From NCBI GenBank assembly GCA_937949615.1, contig CALEDQ010000013.1, positions 47,974 through 111,973 of the forward strand: 64,000 bases of DNA, in the 5' to 3' direction. Position 1 is the first letter of the stretch. The number at the start of each line of letters is the position of its first letter. Both the position numbers and the translations under genes were made by a program. Below the pieces are notes generated by a model, which saw nothing but the letters and a program-made list of their open reading frames with translations, ran no database searches and was not told where the DNA came from. Positions 42,588 to 51,544 of the stretch are shown here, in pieces. Source of the DNA: an uncultured bacterium (lineage in GTDB: Bacteria; Muiribacteriota; Ozemobacteria; Ozemobacterales; Ozemobacteraceae).

Positions 42588-43728
42588 CTCTTTTTCGACA
42601 CGCATCGGCACGATGCGCCAGTCTCTGATTCGCAAGGTTTTTGACTGCAAAAAAAGCACTTCGATAAATCTCGGCCTCGGGCAGCCCTCAGAAAATGTGC
42701 CCGCCGAAATTATCGATGAGGGCATGCGGCGCCTGAAGCAGGGCGACATGGGCTACACGGCAAATGCCGGGATGCTCTCGCTGCGCGATATCATCGCCCG
42801 GTCGCACAACCTGCCTTTTGCCAGTTCTGCCGAAAACGTGGTGGTCACCTGCGGCGCGCAGGAAGCCATTCTGGCAGCCATGGCCGCCTGTCTCGATGCG
42901 GGCGACGAAGTGATTGTCGGCGATCCGGCGTTTCCGGGCTATGCCATGGCGGCTGAATTTCTCGGCGCCAGGGTGGTTACGGCGCCGCGTTTCGAATCTG
43001 AAGGTTTTCGCCTCAATACCGCGGCGCTGGCCGAAAAAATCACGCCGCGCACACGCCTGGTGGTTCTGAATTCTCCCGGCAACCCAACCGGCAAGTGCGA
43101 CACCGAAGCCGAACTCCAGGCCCTTGCCGAACTCGCCAACCGGCACAATTTCTATATTTTATCCGACGAAATTTACTCTGATATTCTCTACACCGATGCT
43201 GCAATGTCTTCAGCCACGCAGTTTTCGAACCGCGCCATTCTGGTGAGCGGTCTTTCGAAAAACGTCGCCATGACCGGCTTTCGTCTGGGGTATCTCATTG
43301 CACCCAACAGCCTGGCCGGGTCGCTCACGCGTTCGCATGCTGTTCTCACCACCTGCGCGCCCACGCTTTCACAATACATGGCCGGGTATGTTTTCGAGAA
43401 CCCGCAGCTGCGCAAAGTGCACCTGCCGCTTTACACCGCGCGCCGCCAGAATGCCATAAACTCTCTGCAGACCCATCTGCCGCACCTGCCTCACACAACG
43501 CCCGATGGTGCCTTCTACATTCTGCTCAACTGCGCCGGCTTCACCAATGATTCACTCGATCTGGCCCTGAAGATTCTCGAACAGACCGACGTGCTCACGA
43601 CGCCCGGCCTGGCTTTCGGCGAAAGCACGCGCCAGTGGCTCAGACTCTCTTTCGCCGGCACGCCCGCAAGTTTCAGCACCGGCATCGAGCGCCTGGCCCC
43701 GTTCTTCAAAAATCAGGCCACAGCCTGA
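42574..43728 (+). CDS. dapC: Class I/II PLP aminotransferase, likely N-succinyl-DAP aminotransferase
   Basis: 384 residues from the ATG at 42574, which has AAGGAG nine bases upstream, inside dapD. The PLP lysine is in VSGLSKNVAMTGFRLGY (about 228); other fold-type I marks are GQPSENVPAEI, YTANAGMLSLRDIIA, CGAQEAILAAMAA, NSPGNPTGK and LSDEIYSDI. Assignment as DapC rests on its place in the dapE-dapD operon; by sequence alone it could be another aspartate-family aminotransferase. Last gene of the operon; a 9-base hairpin follows at 43731. Confidence 0.85.
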   Translation: MLPTDSFSTRIGTMRQSLIRKVFDCKKSTSINLGLGQPSENVPAEIIDEGMRRLKQGDMGYTANAGMLSLRDIIARSHNLPFASSAENVVVTCGAQEAILAAMAACLDAGDEVIVGDPAFPGYAMAAEFLGARVVTAPRFESEGFRLNTAALAEKITPRTRLVVLNSPGNPTGKCDTEAELQALAELANRHNFYILSDEIYSDILYTDAAMSSATQFSNRAILVSGLSKNVAMTGFRLGYLIAPNSLAGSLTRSHAVLTTCAPTLSQYMAGYVFENPQLRKVHLPLYTARRQNAINSLQTHLPHLPHTTPDGAFYILLNCAGFTNDSLDLALKILEQTDVLTTPGLAFGESTRQWLRLSFAGTPASFSTGIERLAPFFKNQATA

Positions 43729-43730
43729 CC

Positions 43731-43766
43731 GCAGATAAGTCAGAATAGAGGATTTTTCTTATCTGC
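43731..43766 (+). terminator. Candidate terminator after the dap operon
   Basis: Perfect nine-base inverted repeat GCAGATAAG / CTTATCTGC (43731-43739 and 43758-43766) starting two bases past the stop codon, with an 18-base loop. The bases after it are T-rich only in part. Confidence 0.45.
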
Positions 43767-43879
43767 TGGTGTTTCACATAGAACTGTTTGTGTTGATTTA
43801 TAGAATAATTTCATGCGATTGTTGTTCTGGGAGTTCGTTTTTTTGATTTTCATTTTCCCAGACGGGTCAGGAGCGAAAA

Positions 43880-45109
43880 ATGAGGGAAAAGTTTTTTTGT
43901 ATTTTATTCGGCTTTGTTCTGTTAGTGACCATGCCGCTGATCGCTCAGACAGAAAAGGATAATGGCGCTTTTTTCTATAAGCAGGCGTTGCAGATGATGC
44001 CTGAATTTTCGGATGAAGAGTTTCAAAACTTAAGAAAAATAAACAGTCTTGAAGCTTTTAAAAAATTATCGCCCGCAATTATTGATAAGCTCGGCAAAGC
44101 TTTAAAAAAAGAATTTTTTGGGCATCTCTCAGCGGCTCAAAAAAGTGCCGACTGTTTTTTCTTCACAGAAAAAGACTATTCGATTAAGTCACCAAAGGTT
44201 GACACTAAAATATGGCGAAACTTTAATTGCTTTTTAAATGCGATGGGATGGCTTGCAATTTCGCAAAACAGGGTTCCTCTGGGGCTTAACCTGTTTGCCA
44301 TTAATTTATCATTGTCGCGCGCTCTGGCAAAAAATTCGATACTTCTGCACAGCATCATTTTTTCAATCGCCTTCGTAAACGATTCTCTTGCCAGCATCGA
44401 AAACTATTGCGAAACGAGCAACGATGCCAGGGGAAAAGATTTTCTGATTAATCGCCTGAAGAGCTTTCCCAGGCCCTTCTATAACGTTGGCGACTTTATA
44501 AACACTGAGCGGAAGGTTATATTGGAGGCTTGCGCTATTTTTGATAAAGAGCCCGAATATCTGGCCGGATTTTTTGCGGCTAAGGAAAATCCAAAGCAGA
44601 AAATATGCCAGTCAAATATCCGCATACTTACTGGCGGAATTGAACTCGCGCAAATGGATGGTTTGTTACAAAATAAAGAAGTTGATGTTGATGCTGTGCA
44701 AAAATTGCTTTTAGAAAAGTCGTACATGAAAGAAATTGTTACCTGCCCATCAGGTGGAAAGTATACTCTTGTATACAACGATGCCGGCGAAATTTTTGAA
44801 ATAACCTGCTCCTGTTATTCAGAGCCATTACCAGCACACAAAGACCCTGCACGGGTCGGGATTGCCATGGAATATCGCAATTCTCCGCAATACGAAAACG
44901 ATAAAAAAGAGCTGCTTGAGTATCTGGAAAAGCTTGCAGCACTTGATCACAGCGCGGCCGATCCATATAAGGAAATGGCTGAATACAATTCTGAAAACCC
45001 GAAATACGCTAACAATGTGTTTCTCATCCATATGATGCTTGACTACAATCGTTACAGAGATAGTGGTAATAAACTTCAAAGCAGGATTGACAGCCTGATT
45101 GGAAAATAG
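43880..45109 (+). CDS. Exported protein of unknown function, AT-rich
   Basis: 409 residues, GGAG before the ATG, signal peptide (MREKFFCILFGFVLLVTMPLIA). Mostly helical; the middle has LFAINLSLSRALAKNSILLHSIIF. A C-terminal part (about 295-320) has CPSGGKYTLVYNDAGEIFEITC and SCY, a Cys-flanked beta hairpin that recalls pilin-associated or prepilin-like C-terminal folds. Base composition is clearly lower in GC than the dap genes, so it may be acquired. No family recognised. Confidence 0.6.
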   Translation: MREKFFCILFGFVLLVTMPLIAQTEKDNGAFFYKQALQMMPEFSDEEFQNLRKINSLEAFKKLSPAIIDKLGKALKKEFFGHLSAAQKSADCFFFTEKDYSIKSPKVDTKIWRNFNCFLNAMGWLAISQNRVPLGLNLFAINLSLSRALAKNSILLHSIIFSIAFVNDSLASIENYCETSNDARGKDFLINRLKSFPRPFYNVGDFINTERKVILEACAIFDKEPEYLAGFFAAKENPKQKICQSNIRILTGGIELAQMDGLLQNKEVDVDAVQKLLLEKSYMKEIVTCPSGGKYTLVYNDAGEIFEITCSCYSEPLPAHKDPARVGIAMEYRNSPQYENDKKELLEYLEKLAALDHSAADPYKEMAEYNSENPKYANNVFLIHMMLDYNRYRDSGNKLQSRIDSLIGK

Positions 45110-45212
45110 GACTGATCGTTCCTGTCGTTACCCTGCAACAGCTTTTCGGCCTGATAGCGGCGTTTGAAGGCAAAGCTGTTTTTCTGGCCTTTAACCTGCC
45201 CTTTGTGTAGCT

Positions 45213-45752
45213 TTATCTGGCAACGTTGTCTTTCAGCCACAGGTGCAGTTGCTCGCAGGCATCGTCGCCGCAGCGCGTAATCTGAATCCTGCCGCCGACG
45301 ATCTCGGTTCTGATTTTGTGGGCGGTAACGACCTTGCCGGCGATTACTATTGCCACTGCCCGGTCGATATTGGCTGCCGTGAAGAGCTGAAAATCTTTGG
45401 CATTACCTGCGCCCAGCACCACGTTGAGTGTCGTTTTTCCCTCGGTTTTGTCGCCGACTTCGGTTGTGGCATCGGCGCTGAAACCCACATTTGGCAGGCT
45501 TTTTACCCGAAAATACCGCGTTGGCTGATCGGTTATGCCCAGATGATCTAGGCTATAGGCAACAATTACTTCGTCGTCAGCGGTCTTTGCAAACTTTGCC
45601 GGGTCGGCCTGTTCTTCAAGAATCAGATAAAAGCCGTTCTGCAGGGAAACCTGTTGCGCGCCACTCTGCGTTTTTTCAGGTTTCAGGGCCTGCGCTGCCG
45701 TGGCGGTAAAAGCTAGAAACAATACGATCAATACTGTAAAAATTCTATTCAT
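45213..45752 (-). CDS. Exported protein with SecD P1-head-like domain
   Basis: 179 residues with a signal peptide (MNRIFTVLIVLFLAFTATAAQA). The middle and end resemble the periplasmic P1 head of SecD: FSADATTEVGDKTEGKTTLN, DRAVAIVIAGKVVTAHKIRT, EIVGGRIQITRCGDDACEQL. Such stand-alone domains occur but their function is unknown. It follows the acetyltransferase gene by 18 bases on the same strand, so both may be one transcript. Confidence 0.65.
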   Translation of the reverse strand: MNRIFTVLIVLFLAFTATAAQALKPEKTQSGAQQVSLQNGFYLILEEQADPAKFAKTADDEVIVAYSLDHLGITDQPTRYFRVKSLPNVGFSADATTEVGDKTEGKTTLNVVLGAGNAKDFQLFTAANIDRAVAIVIAGKVVTAHKIRTEIVGGRIQITRCGDDACEQLHLWLKDNVAR

Positions 45753-45770
45753 CCGGTTCCCCTTTTGGGT

Positions 45771-46643
45771 TTATTTTTTCACATACCATCTGGAAAGCAC
45801 GCGGTCGATAGCGAATCCGAGGCGCTGATAAAGTCTGTAGGCATTTTCGTTGGCATCGATGACCGACAGTTTTACCGTTGTTGAGCCGAGCTGGCGCAGC
45901 ATCTCGATCAGTCTGACGACAGCCGCACCCCCGTTTCCCTTGCCTCTGGAAGCGGGCAGCAGGCTCACAGATTCGATCCAGCCGTCAGAGCCATCGAGCT
46001 TGAGCTCGTAACAACCGATGGTGCGATTGTCGGTTCTGATCAGCCCGCAGCGCAAGGTTTCGTTGTCGAGCATCTGCCTGGCGTCGTCGGCTTGAATGGT
46101 GGCGGCATTGGGGGTTCCGGCAAAGCCGGCGTTGGTGGTCGAAACGTATTCGTCGATGTTATCGGGGCTCAGGGGTGACAGCTCGATCTGGGCAGCGCTT
46201 TTTGCGACTGGCAGCTTGCCGGTGAACTTCATCTGCAGTAGTGAATATGCCTGACTGAAGCCGAAGGCACCCGGGAAACCCGCAGGAACCTTCGTTTCAC
46301 CGCCGATGCCGAGTTTAACCAGGCAGTCGGGAAACACGGCAATGTCGGCAAGAATCTGCCTGAGAATGTCATTCAGCGCCGATTCTGCGCCCGGGGCCGC
46401 CGCCATGGCGGTTATAAAAATTTCGCCACGGCTGGTCTCGGCAACCACCGCACCGCCAGTTGCCAGCACGCGGTCGTCGTCGACAGCAGCCAGCATAAAG
46501 CGCCCGGTGTCGAAATAGCGCCCGGTCACAAAGTTTCTGATGTCTTCGCGGCTCTGCTTGCCGGTTATCTGCGCGCCATAAAGCAGTTCGACAACGTCGG
46601 TCGCCGTCTTTTCGCTTAAGTCGCAGAGTCTTTGAACAATCAT
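45771..46643 (-). CDS. Tandem GNAT acetyltransferase
   Basis: 290 residues. The C-terminal half is a standard GNAT fold: VSLLPASRGKGNGGAAVVRL is motif A with the acetyl-CoA pyrophosphate loop R-G-K-G-N-G-G, and NENAYRLYQRLGFAIDRVLS closes the domain. The N-terminal half (about 30-130) also reads as a GNAT-like repeat (TGGAVVAETSRGEIFITAMA). Substrate unknown. First gene of a two-gene unit with the SecD-like exported protein. Confidence 0.85.
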   Translation of the reverse strand: MIVQRLCDLSEKTATDVVELLYGAQITGKQSREDIRNFVTGRYFDTGRFMLAAVDDDRVLATGGAVVAETSRGEIFITAMAAAPGAESALNDILRQILADIAVFPDCLVKLGIGGETKVPAGFPGAFGFSQAYSLLQMKFTGKLPVAKSAAQIELSPLSPDNIDEYVSTTNAGFAGTPNAATIQADDARQMLDNETLRCGLIRTDNRTIGCYELKLDGSDGWIESVSLLPASRGKGNGGAAVVRLIEMLRQLGSTTVKLSVIDANENAYRLYQRLGFAIDRVLSRWYVKK

Positions 46644-46795
46644 GATTTTCTACCCACGCTTTGCCGGTTTATTCACGACCAGAAGAATTCAGACCTGTTT
46701 CCCATCCGTTTCATTGTATTGTAAATCAGGTTTTTGGGCAATTTTATGTCTTCGTATGGACAAATCGCGGCCGGTGCATTAGATTCAATGCATAT

Positions 46796-47560
46796 ATGCC
46801 GAAACAGACAAACTCAGCTGCAAAAAAAGACAACATTGTTCGACAGGGGCCTGATCTGCAGAAATACCTGCAGGAAGTAAAAGACAGGCTCGCCTCTCTG
46901 GCCGTCTCGAAGCCAGGCAATCATTACAATTCGCCGACGCCGACTCTCGGGCTGTCGGTTCCGCAGTCGCGTGCCGCTCTCAAGGCCGGTTACAGCTTTC
47001 TGCGTTATGCACCTGACAGAGTGCTTGAGATTTTCGACCACATCTGGAAAAACGGCAGATATTTCGAAGAGATGAGCCAGCCCATTTATCATTACGAGAA
47101 AAAATCTCTGTCTGTCGATGAATTCAACACCATTTCGGGCTGGATCGAAAAATGCGACAACTGGGCGCACAGCGACGGGCTTTCGTCTATTTATGCCCGG
47201 GCGCTCGAAGAAATGCCTGAGCTGGTTCTGCCGGTTCTGCAGAACTGGAACCGTTCCGACAACCCCTGGAAACGCCGGCAGTCGGTAGTGAGTCTGCTTT
47301 ATTATTCCAGGCTCCGCAAAAAAATACTGCCGTATGAGCTTTTGATCGGCATGGTCACCAATCTGCTCGCCGATGACGAATATTACGTGCAGAAGGGCGT
47401 CGGCTGGACCATCAGAGAGATTTACAACTGCTACCCCGAGGCAACCTTGGGCTTTATCGAGGCGCAGCTCGACCAGATTTCAGCAGCAGCCTGGCAGGCA
47501 ACGAGCGAAAAACTTCCCGCCCCCCTGCGCAAAAAGCTGGTCGCACAAAGGCGCCGATAG
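46796..47560 (+). CDS. AlkD-type DNA alkylation repair protein (HEAT-like)
   Basis: 254 residues from ATG 46796; the frame opens earlier (46661) but without a ribosome site either way, so the start is uncertain. Alpha-helical repeats with family landmarks: YSFLRYAPDRVLEIFDHIW, SGWIEKCDNWAHSDGLSSIY, NRSDNPWKRRQSVVSLLYYS and DDEYYVQKGVGWTIREIYNC (each one helix pair). AlkD removes N3- and N7-alkyl purines. The W-x-x-R-E and R-R-Q-S elements match the conserved DNA-facing helix. Confidence 0.85.
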   Translation: MPKQTNSAAKKDNIVRQGPDLQKYLQEVKDRLASLAVSKPGNHYNSPTPTLGLSVPQSRAALKAGYSFLRYAPDRVLEIFDHIWKNGRYFEEMSQPIYHYEKKSLSVDEFNTISGWIEKCDNWAHSDGLSSIYARALEEMPELVLPVLQNWNRSDNPWKRRQSVVSLLYYSRLRKKILPYELLIGMVTNLLADDEYYVQKGVGWTIREIYNCYPEATLGFIEAQLDQISAAAWQATSEKLPAPLRKKLVAQRRR

Positions 47561-47636
47561 CAGGCTCTATCTGATCATTTTTCTGTTCATGTTTTTCAAT
47601 TAATTTTAACTTTTCTGCATCGAGAATTTAGATTAA

Positions 47637-48620
47637 TTAGATTTTTTGGCCCCGGCATTGCCCTTTTTTAAGTTCATCCGTGTTGCATGCATAAAGCAGG
47701 CGCGCAACCTCACGTATTTGTTGAACATCTGTGATTATGGTTGTCAGATCATTTGATTTCGAACCCAGATGCTCTCTGAAACCCTGTTCAATCTGATACG
47801 AGGCGAGCAGGTGAGGATAATGGGGATCGTTTCTGGCTTCTCTCATGAATTTTTTAAACAAAGCATCTGAGCTGGAATAGATCAATTCTACAAGCTTTGC
47901 TCTGTATTCTAAAATCTCCTGTTTCCCTTCAGAAAGGAAGGGGAAGCGGAAATAGTCGTCATAGTGCTGTGCTTCATGTTTTAGATAGCTGACTTGAAAA
48001 TTTTCACTGCTGATGTCGTATTTTTGGGCAACGCAATAAAGTCCATCCTGCTTTGCCCAGCCTCCTGTGCCACAAAGCCCAAAAGTTGCGTAGTCCAGCC
48101 AGGATAGCGAATGGAATTTTCTCATCAATTTGACAGGCAGGTTCCTGTTACCATCAGGAAGCTCGACTGAGTATATTTTCTCTTCAAGTTCTTCATAAAT
48201 GTAAGGGCCAAAATAAGGCTGTGTAACACCGCCGAGGAAGTTCCAGCCGATAGATTTGAACTTCTGAGAAATGCTGGCCTCTATCTCACGGATATCAGAG
48301 CCGCTGGCATTGAAAGGGAGTGATTTTAACGACTGCAAAAGGTTCATTTCAGCAGTTTTTTTGTCTATCCGAACTGCCATCGTTTCAATGTAGTAGTCAT
48401 AATACGATGATAAAACATCTCTTACCCAGGTGATGTCAGTTTTAAATCGCCGATACGGCTTATTTCTAAAAAACCTGTTCTCTACCTTTCCGGTGAATTT
48501 AACAATACTCTTTGAAGGATTATTAATGCTTTTCAGAAAGGCGTATCCACTCTTAACATCTCCTGTTAAACAGTATTTTATATATTGATTTATTGCTTCT
48601 TTGAGCTTCATTTCAGTCAT
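47637..48620 (-). CDS. Unknown protein with HExxH metalloprotease-like motif
   Basis: 327 residues if started at the ATG at 48620 (another ATG at 48611; no strong ribosome site for either). An HEAQH motif at about residue 235, in SYLKHEAQHYDDYFRFPFLS, with a Glu about 20 residues on (QEILEYRAKLVEL), is the pattern of a zinc metallopeptidase. The N-terminal half is helical with aromatic residues. No signal peptide seen. AT-richer than the backbone. Family not recognised. Confidence 0.6.
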   Translation of the reverse strand: MTEMKLKEAINQYIKYCLTGDVKSGYAFLKSINNPSKSIVKFTGKVENRFFRNKPYRRFKTDITWVRDVLSSYYDYYIETMAVRIDKKTAEMNLLQSLKSLPFNASGSDIREIEASISQKFKSIGWNFLGGVTQPYFGPYIYEELEEKIYSVELPDGNRNLPVKLMRKFHSLSWLDYATFGLCGTGGWAKQDGLYCVAQKYDISSENFQVSYLKHEAQHYDDYFRFPFLSEGKQEILEYRAKLVELIYSSSDALFKKFMREARNDPHYPHLLASYQIEQGFREHLGSKSNDLTTIITDVQQIREVARLLYACNTDELKKGQCRGQKI

Positions 48621-49000
48621 TCCGGTTGTGTAGAATTTTGGCCATAAAATTGGCTGCCTGGAGACGAGGGCTATATTCGTTCGCTTTGTCAAACGTGAGA
48701 AACAAAGCCATTGCGTTGCCATCAATGGCACATGCTAAGATCTGTTTGTTGTGAATTCAGCTGTTAATTTACCATAAAAGAACATGCAATACGGACACCT
48801 TCTATGTGATCGATTTGAGTCGCCAGGCGTCACTGAATAAATCTTCTGTTTTTCCTGAAAAATTTCTGCCAATAATTAGAAAATGCGGCATAATTAACAG
48901 GAAGATAAAGGTCTGCAGAATTTTTTCTTTTTATCTGCCCGTAAAAGTTTTGAAATTGTGGATTGCCCTGTAAGCCGAAACTTATAAATGGAGTCTGCTG
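48621..49000. other. 380-base gap upstream of the Nif11-type gene
   Basis: No gene seen. AT-rich, with ribosome site GGAG at 48990-48993 for the small gene at 49001. No promoter can be named with confidence. Confidence 0.5.
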
Positions 49001-49291
49001 ATGAGCATGTCTGAACTCGAGCGCTTTGCCCGCAATCTGAACACAAACTGGTCGCTCAGAAATGAAGCCGAAAATTATCAGGTAAAAGCAAACCAGAACG
49101 TCACACCGCTTGCCAGAGTCGTCATGTTTGCTGCAGATAATGGCTACAGCTTCACGATTGACGAAGCGAGAGAATACGCCATGGAAAAAGCTGAGGAAAC
49201 TGGCTTGTCAATTTCCGATGCCGACCTCGACCGTGTCGAGGGGTTTCCTTATGCGGGCGGGATACTGGGGATTATTACCGGCGATTTCTAG
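49001..49291 (+). CDS. Nif11-type leader peptide, possible RiPP precursor
   Basis: 96 residues, ATG with GGAG eight bases upstream. The first ~70 residues have the Nif11/NHLP leader layout: MSELERFARNL start, DNGYSFTIDEAREYAM helix, then the acidic ISDADLDRVEGF box ahead of an AGG processing site. The region after AGG is only nine residues (ILGIITGDF) with one Thr and no Cys, so it is a poor substrate for lanthionine or thiazole chemistry. No modifying enzyme, protease or exporter lies nearby. It may be an orphan or degenerate precursor. Confidence 0.7.
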   Translation: MSMSELERFARNLNTNWSLRNEAENYQVKANQNVTPLARVVMFAADNGYSFTIDEAREYAMEKAEETGLSISDADLDRVEGFPYAGGILGIITGDF

Positions 49292-49323
49292 CGGCATGTT
49301 TTTTTCTCCTGTCTGAATGAAGA

Positions 49324-49375
49324 GGTTGCCTCCGATTCTGTCTTTTATCGCTGCCGGGCCAGGGCAGAACTTAAT
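49324..49375 (+). pseudogene. Remnant of a hicB 3' end
   Basis: About 40 bases around 49335-49375 (TTCTGTCTTTTATCGCT...CAGAACTTAATCA) match the 3' end of the hicB remnant at 60160-60202, with a handful of substitutions. Nothing upstream of it remains in frame. A trace of a former HicB gene. Confidence 0.45.
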
Positions 49376-49397
49376 CATAGAGCTGCGGTCCGGTTTC

Positions 49398-50750
49398 TCA
49401 GACTCGCAGCACTCTTGCCCAGTTGGGAAATACCTCGCAGTCTATCTGCCGCTTCCCGACTGCGATTGATTGCTCATTCAGCAGATCGTATGCTTCAGTT
49501 TCCATGTCAAACGGCACTTCGACACTAAACGGCACCGTCTTGTCGCTGGAATTAATCATTACCACGATTCTCTCATCGCTGGTCTGCCGTAAAAAGCCGA
49601 TCTGTTCGTGGTTAATGTAGAGCTGCTGATAGCTGCCACGGCACAAAGCCGGAGAGCCTCTGCGCAAAAAAGACAAGCGGGCGATTGCAGCGGCGAGATC
49701 CCGGTAGCTGCTTTTTTCCTGTTGTTTGCGCCAGTTAAAGACCGGTCGCAGCGGCCAGTCGTCGGTTTTGTTTTTCCTGCCGCCAATGCCGAATTCGCTG
49801 CCGTAATAGACAGACGGAACCCCCGGCATGGTAAACAGCAGACAATAAACCGGGTAGAGATGTTCAGGCCGGGCAAGTGAATCGATAATTCTGGTCACAT
49901 CATGATTATCAACAAAGTTGTACAGTTGCAGGCCCTTATAAATGCCATTTTCGGCAAATTGCCGGTTCAATGACCACGCAATTTCAAAGTAATTCTTGTC
50001 GAAATGGCTTGAATACAAACCTTTGTAGCACTCGTAATTCGTCACCGAATCAAGAATTCCGTCGGCAACCCATTTGCGGTAATCACCGTGCACCACCTCG
50101 CCCATCAGCCAGAAATCGGGCCGCAGTTGCCTGCAGAACCCCGCCAGGCGCTTCATAAAATCAAATGAGAGGCAGTCGGCAACATCGAGCCGCAGACCGT
50201 CGATGGCAAATTCCTGCAGCCACATTCTGACCGCAGAAAAAATATGTTCCAGCACGTCATTGTTGCCAGAATTCAGCTTAACCAGATCATGGTTGCCATT
50301 CCAGCAGTTATAGGAAAAGCGGTCGCCATACGGGCTGCTGCGCGAAAAGTCGATGCCGTCGAACCAGTCTCGATAGGCCGAAGCCTGCCCGTTCATCTGC
50401 AAATCTCGAAATGCCCAGAAATTGCGGCCAACGTGATTGAAAACCCCGTCGAGAATGACGCGGATTCCGTGTGCGTGCAGGGTTTTAATCGCTGTCTTGA
50501 GAGTTTCGTTTTCGCCAAGGCGGCGATCAACGTGAAAAAAGCTGCTGGTATCATAACCATGCGCATCTGATTCAAAAACCGGCCCAAGATAGACGGCATT
50601 GATACCGAGTCTGAGGAAATGTTCGACCATGTCGCCCAGCGCCGCCAGCCGCTCGACCGGCGGCGAAAAATAATCATTGGTTCTGGGGGCATCAAAAGCG
50701 CCTAATGGATAAATGTGGTAAAAAACGGCTTCGCTGATCCAGTTATTCAT
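49398..50750 (-). CDS. GH13 alpha-amylase family glycosidase
   Basis: 450 residues from the ATG at 50750 (GGAG eight bases upstream). The (beta/alpha)8 barrel shows all four GH13 regions: VILDGVFNHVG, DGLRLDVADCLS (nucleophile Asp), WLMGEVVHGDY (acid/base Glu) and NFVDNHDVTRI. It opens VFYHIYPLGAFDAP, the cyclomaltodextrinase/maltogenic-type start. No signal peptide, so cytoplasmic maltodextrin hydrolysis is likely. Probably repressed by the adjacent TetR protein through the operator at 50768-50783. Confidence 0.92.
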   Translation of the reverse strand: MNNWISEAVFYHIYPLGAFDAPRTNDYFSPPVERLAALGDMVEHFLRLGINAVYLGPVFESDAHGYDTSSFFHVDRRLGENETLKTAIKTLHAHGIRVILDGVFNHVGRNFWAFRDLQMNGQASAYRDWFDGIDFSRSSPYGDRFSYNCWNGNHDLVKLNSGNNDVLEHIFSAVRMWLQEFAIDGLRLDVADCLSFDFMKRLAGFCRQLRPDFWLMGEVVHGDYRKWVADGILDSVTNYECYKGLYSSHFDKNYFEIAWSLNRQFAENGIYKGLQLYNFVDNHDVTRIIDSLARPEHLYPVYCLLFTMPGVPSVYYGSEFGIGGRKNKTDDWPLRPVFNWRKQQEKSSYRDLAAAIARLSFLRRGSPALCRGSYQQLYINHEQIGFLRQTSDERIVVMINSSDKTVPFSVEVPFDMETEAYDLLNEQSIAVGKRQIDCEVFPNWARVLRV

Positions 50751-50767
50751 ACAATCTCCTGTTTTAA

Positions 50768-50783
50768 TATACCGATCGGTATA
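50768..50783 (-). promoter_or_regulatory. TetR operator in the amylase promoter
   Basis: Perfect 16-base palindrome TATACCGATCGGTATA. On the minus strand it lies between a weak -35 TTTACC and the -10 TATATT of the amylase gene, so binding would block transcription. The same motif recurs, with one change, before tetR (51450-51465) and in the decayed copy (53597-53612). Confidence 0.85.
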
Positions 50784-50872
50784 GTGACGGGTAAAGCTCA
50801 TGAGAATGCGAAGCATTCTTGAAGCATGGGTTAAAAGATTATCCGAACCGTCAGATAATCATCGGGGCTGGC

Positions 50873-51439
50873 TCAGGAATAAATCCCGTGGCTGAACTGT
50901 CTGACAAGACTGTGGCAGGCGTTGTCGTCGAGCTCGGCATAGCCATTCAGAAAAAAGGCGACAAAGGTGTTGATTGTGCCAAGAAAGGTGGCGGCATAGA
51001 TCCGATGCCGGTTCTTCATGTTGCCATGATTGTTGGCCGCCAGCATAAAAACCATTTCAAGCAGCTGCTGCTGTTTTTCCCACCACTCTTTGGCAGCGAT
51101 AAATCCGTCGCTGGATGGTGGCGAAAACCAGAAGGCCAGATGCAGACGATAAAACTCGGGATTTCTCACCGCAAACCTGAAGTAAGCCTTGACAATAGAA
51201 GTCAGAGTTGCCGGCAGATCGCCTGAATAAACTGTTGCCGGCGAAAGTTCAAGCAGCAGCCTGCGGAAGTTGTTTTCCATGATTGCCGTAAGCAGACCAT
51301 TTTTGCTGCCAAAGTAATGATACATGGTCGGCTTGGAAATACCCGCCTGATCGACGATTTCCTGAATACCGACCACATCGTAACCCCTGGTGGCAAAAAG
51401 CCTGGTTGCAATGCTCAGAATTTCTTCCTTGTTACCCAT
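50873..51439 (-). CDS. TetR-family repressor
   Basis: 188 residues. N-terminal helix-turn-helix: KEEILSIATRLFATRGYDVV, GIQEIVDQAGISKPTMYHYF, GSKNGLLTAIMENN, a textbook TetR pattern. The C-terminal ~120 residues are the ligand/dimer domain. No Shine-Dalgarno is visible; the -10 ends only nine bases before the ATG, so the mRNA is probably leaderless. Likely controls itself, the amylase gene downstream and perhaps the divergent reductase. Confidence 0.93.
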   Translation of the reverse strand: MGNKEEILSIATRLFATRGYDVVGIQEIVDQAGISKPTMYHYFGSKNGLLTAIMENNFRRLLLELSPATVYSGDLPATLTSIVKAYFRFAVRNPEFYRLHLAFWFSPPSSDGFIAAKEWWEKQQQLLEMVFMLAANNHGNMKNRHRIYAATFLGTINTFVAFFLNGYAELDDNACHSLVRQFSHGIYS

Positions 51440-51447
51440 GATTGTAT

Positions 51448-51474
51448 ATTATACCGATCAGTATATTTTGTCAA
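51448..51474 (-). promoter_or_regulatory. tetR promoter with internal operator
   Basis: Minus strand: TTGACA (51469-51474) as -35 and TATAAT (51448-51453) as -10, 15 bases apart. The operator TATACTGATCGGTATA occupies 51450-51465, spanning the spacer and -10. The transcript would start about two bases before the ATG at 51439. Confidence 0.75.
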
Positions 51475-51544
51475 CAGGGCGGCCTGTAAAAGTTTAAACC
51501 CGCAAGCCGCCTTTCTTGCAGATTATTTACTTTAAAGTGCATAC

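Noticed and set aside
50819..51226. Plus-strand open frame over tetR, and the similar one at 53330-53659
   Set aside because: Both are antisense readings of the tetR 3' end; their similarity reflects the duplication, not a protein family.
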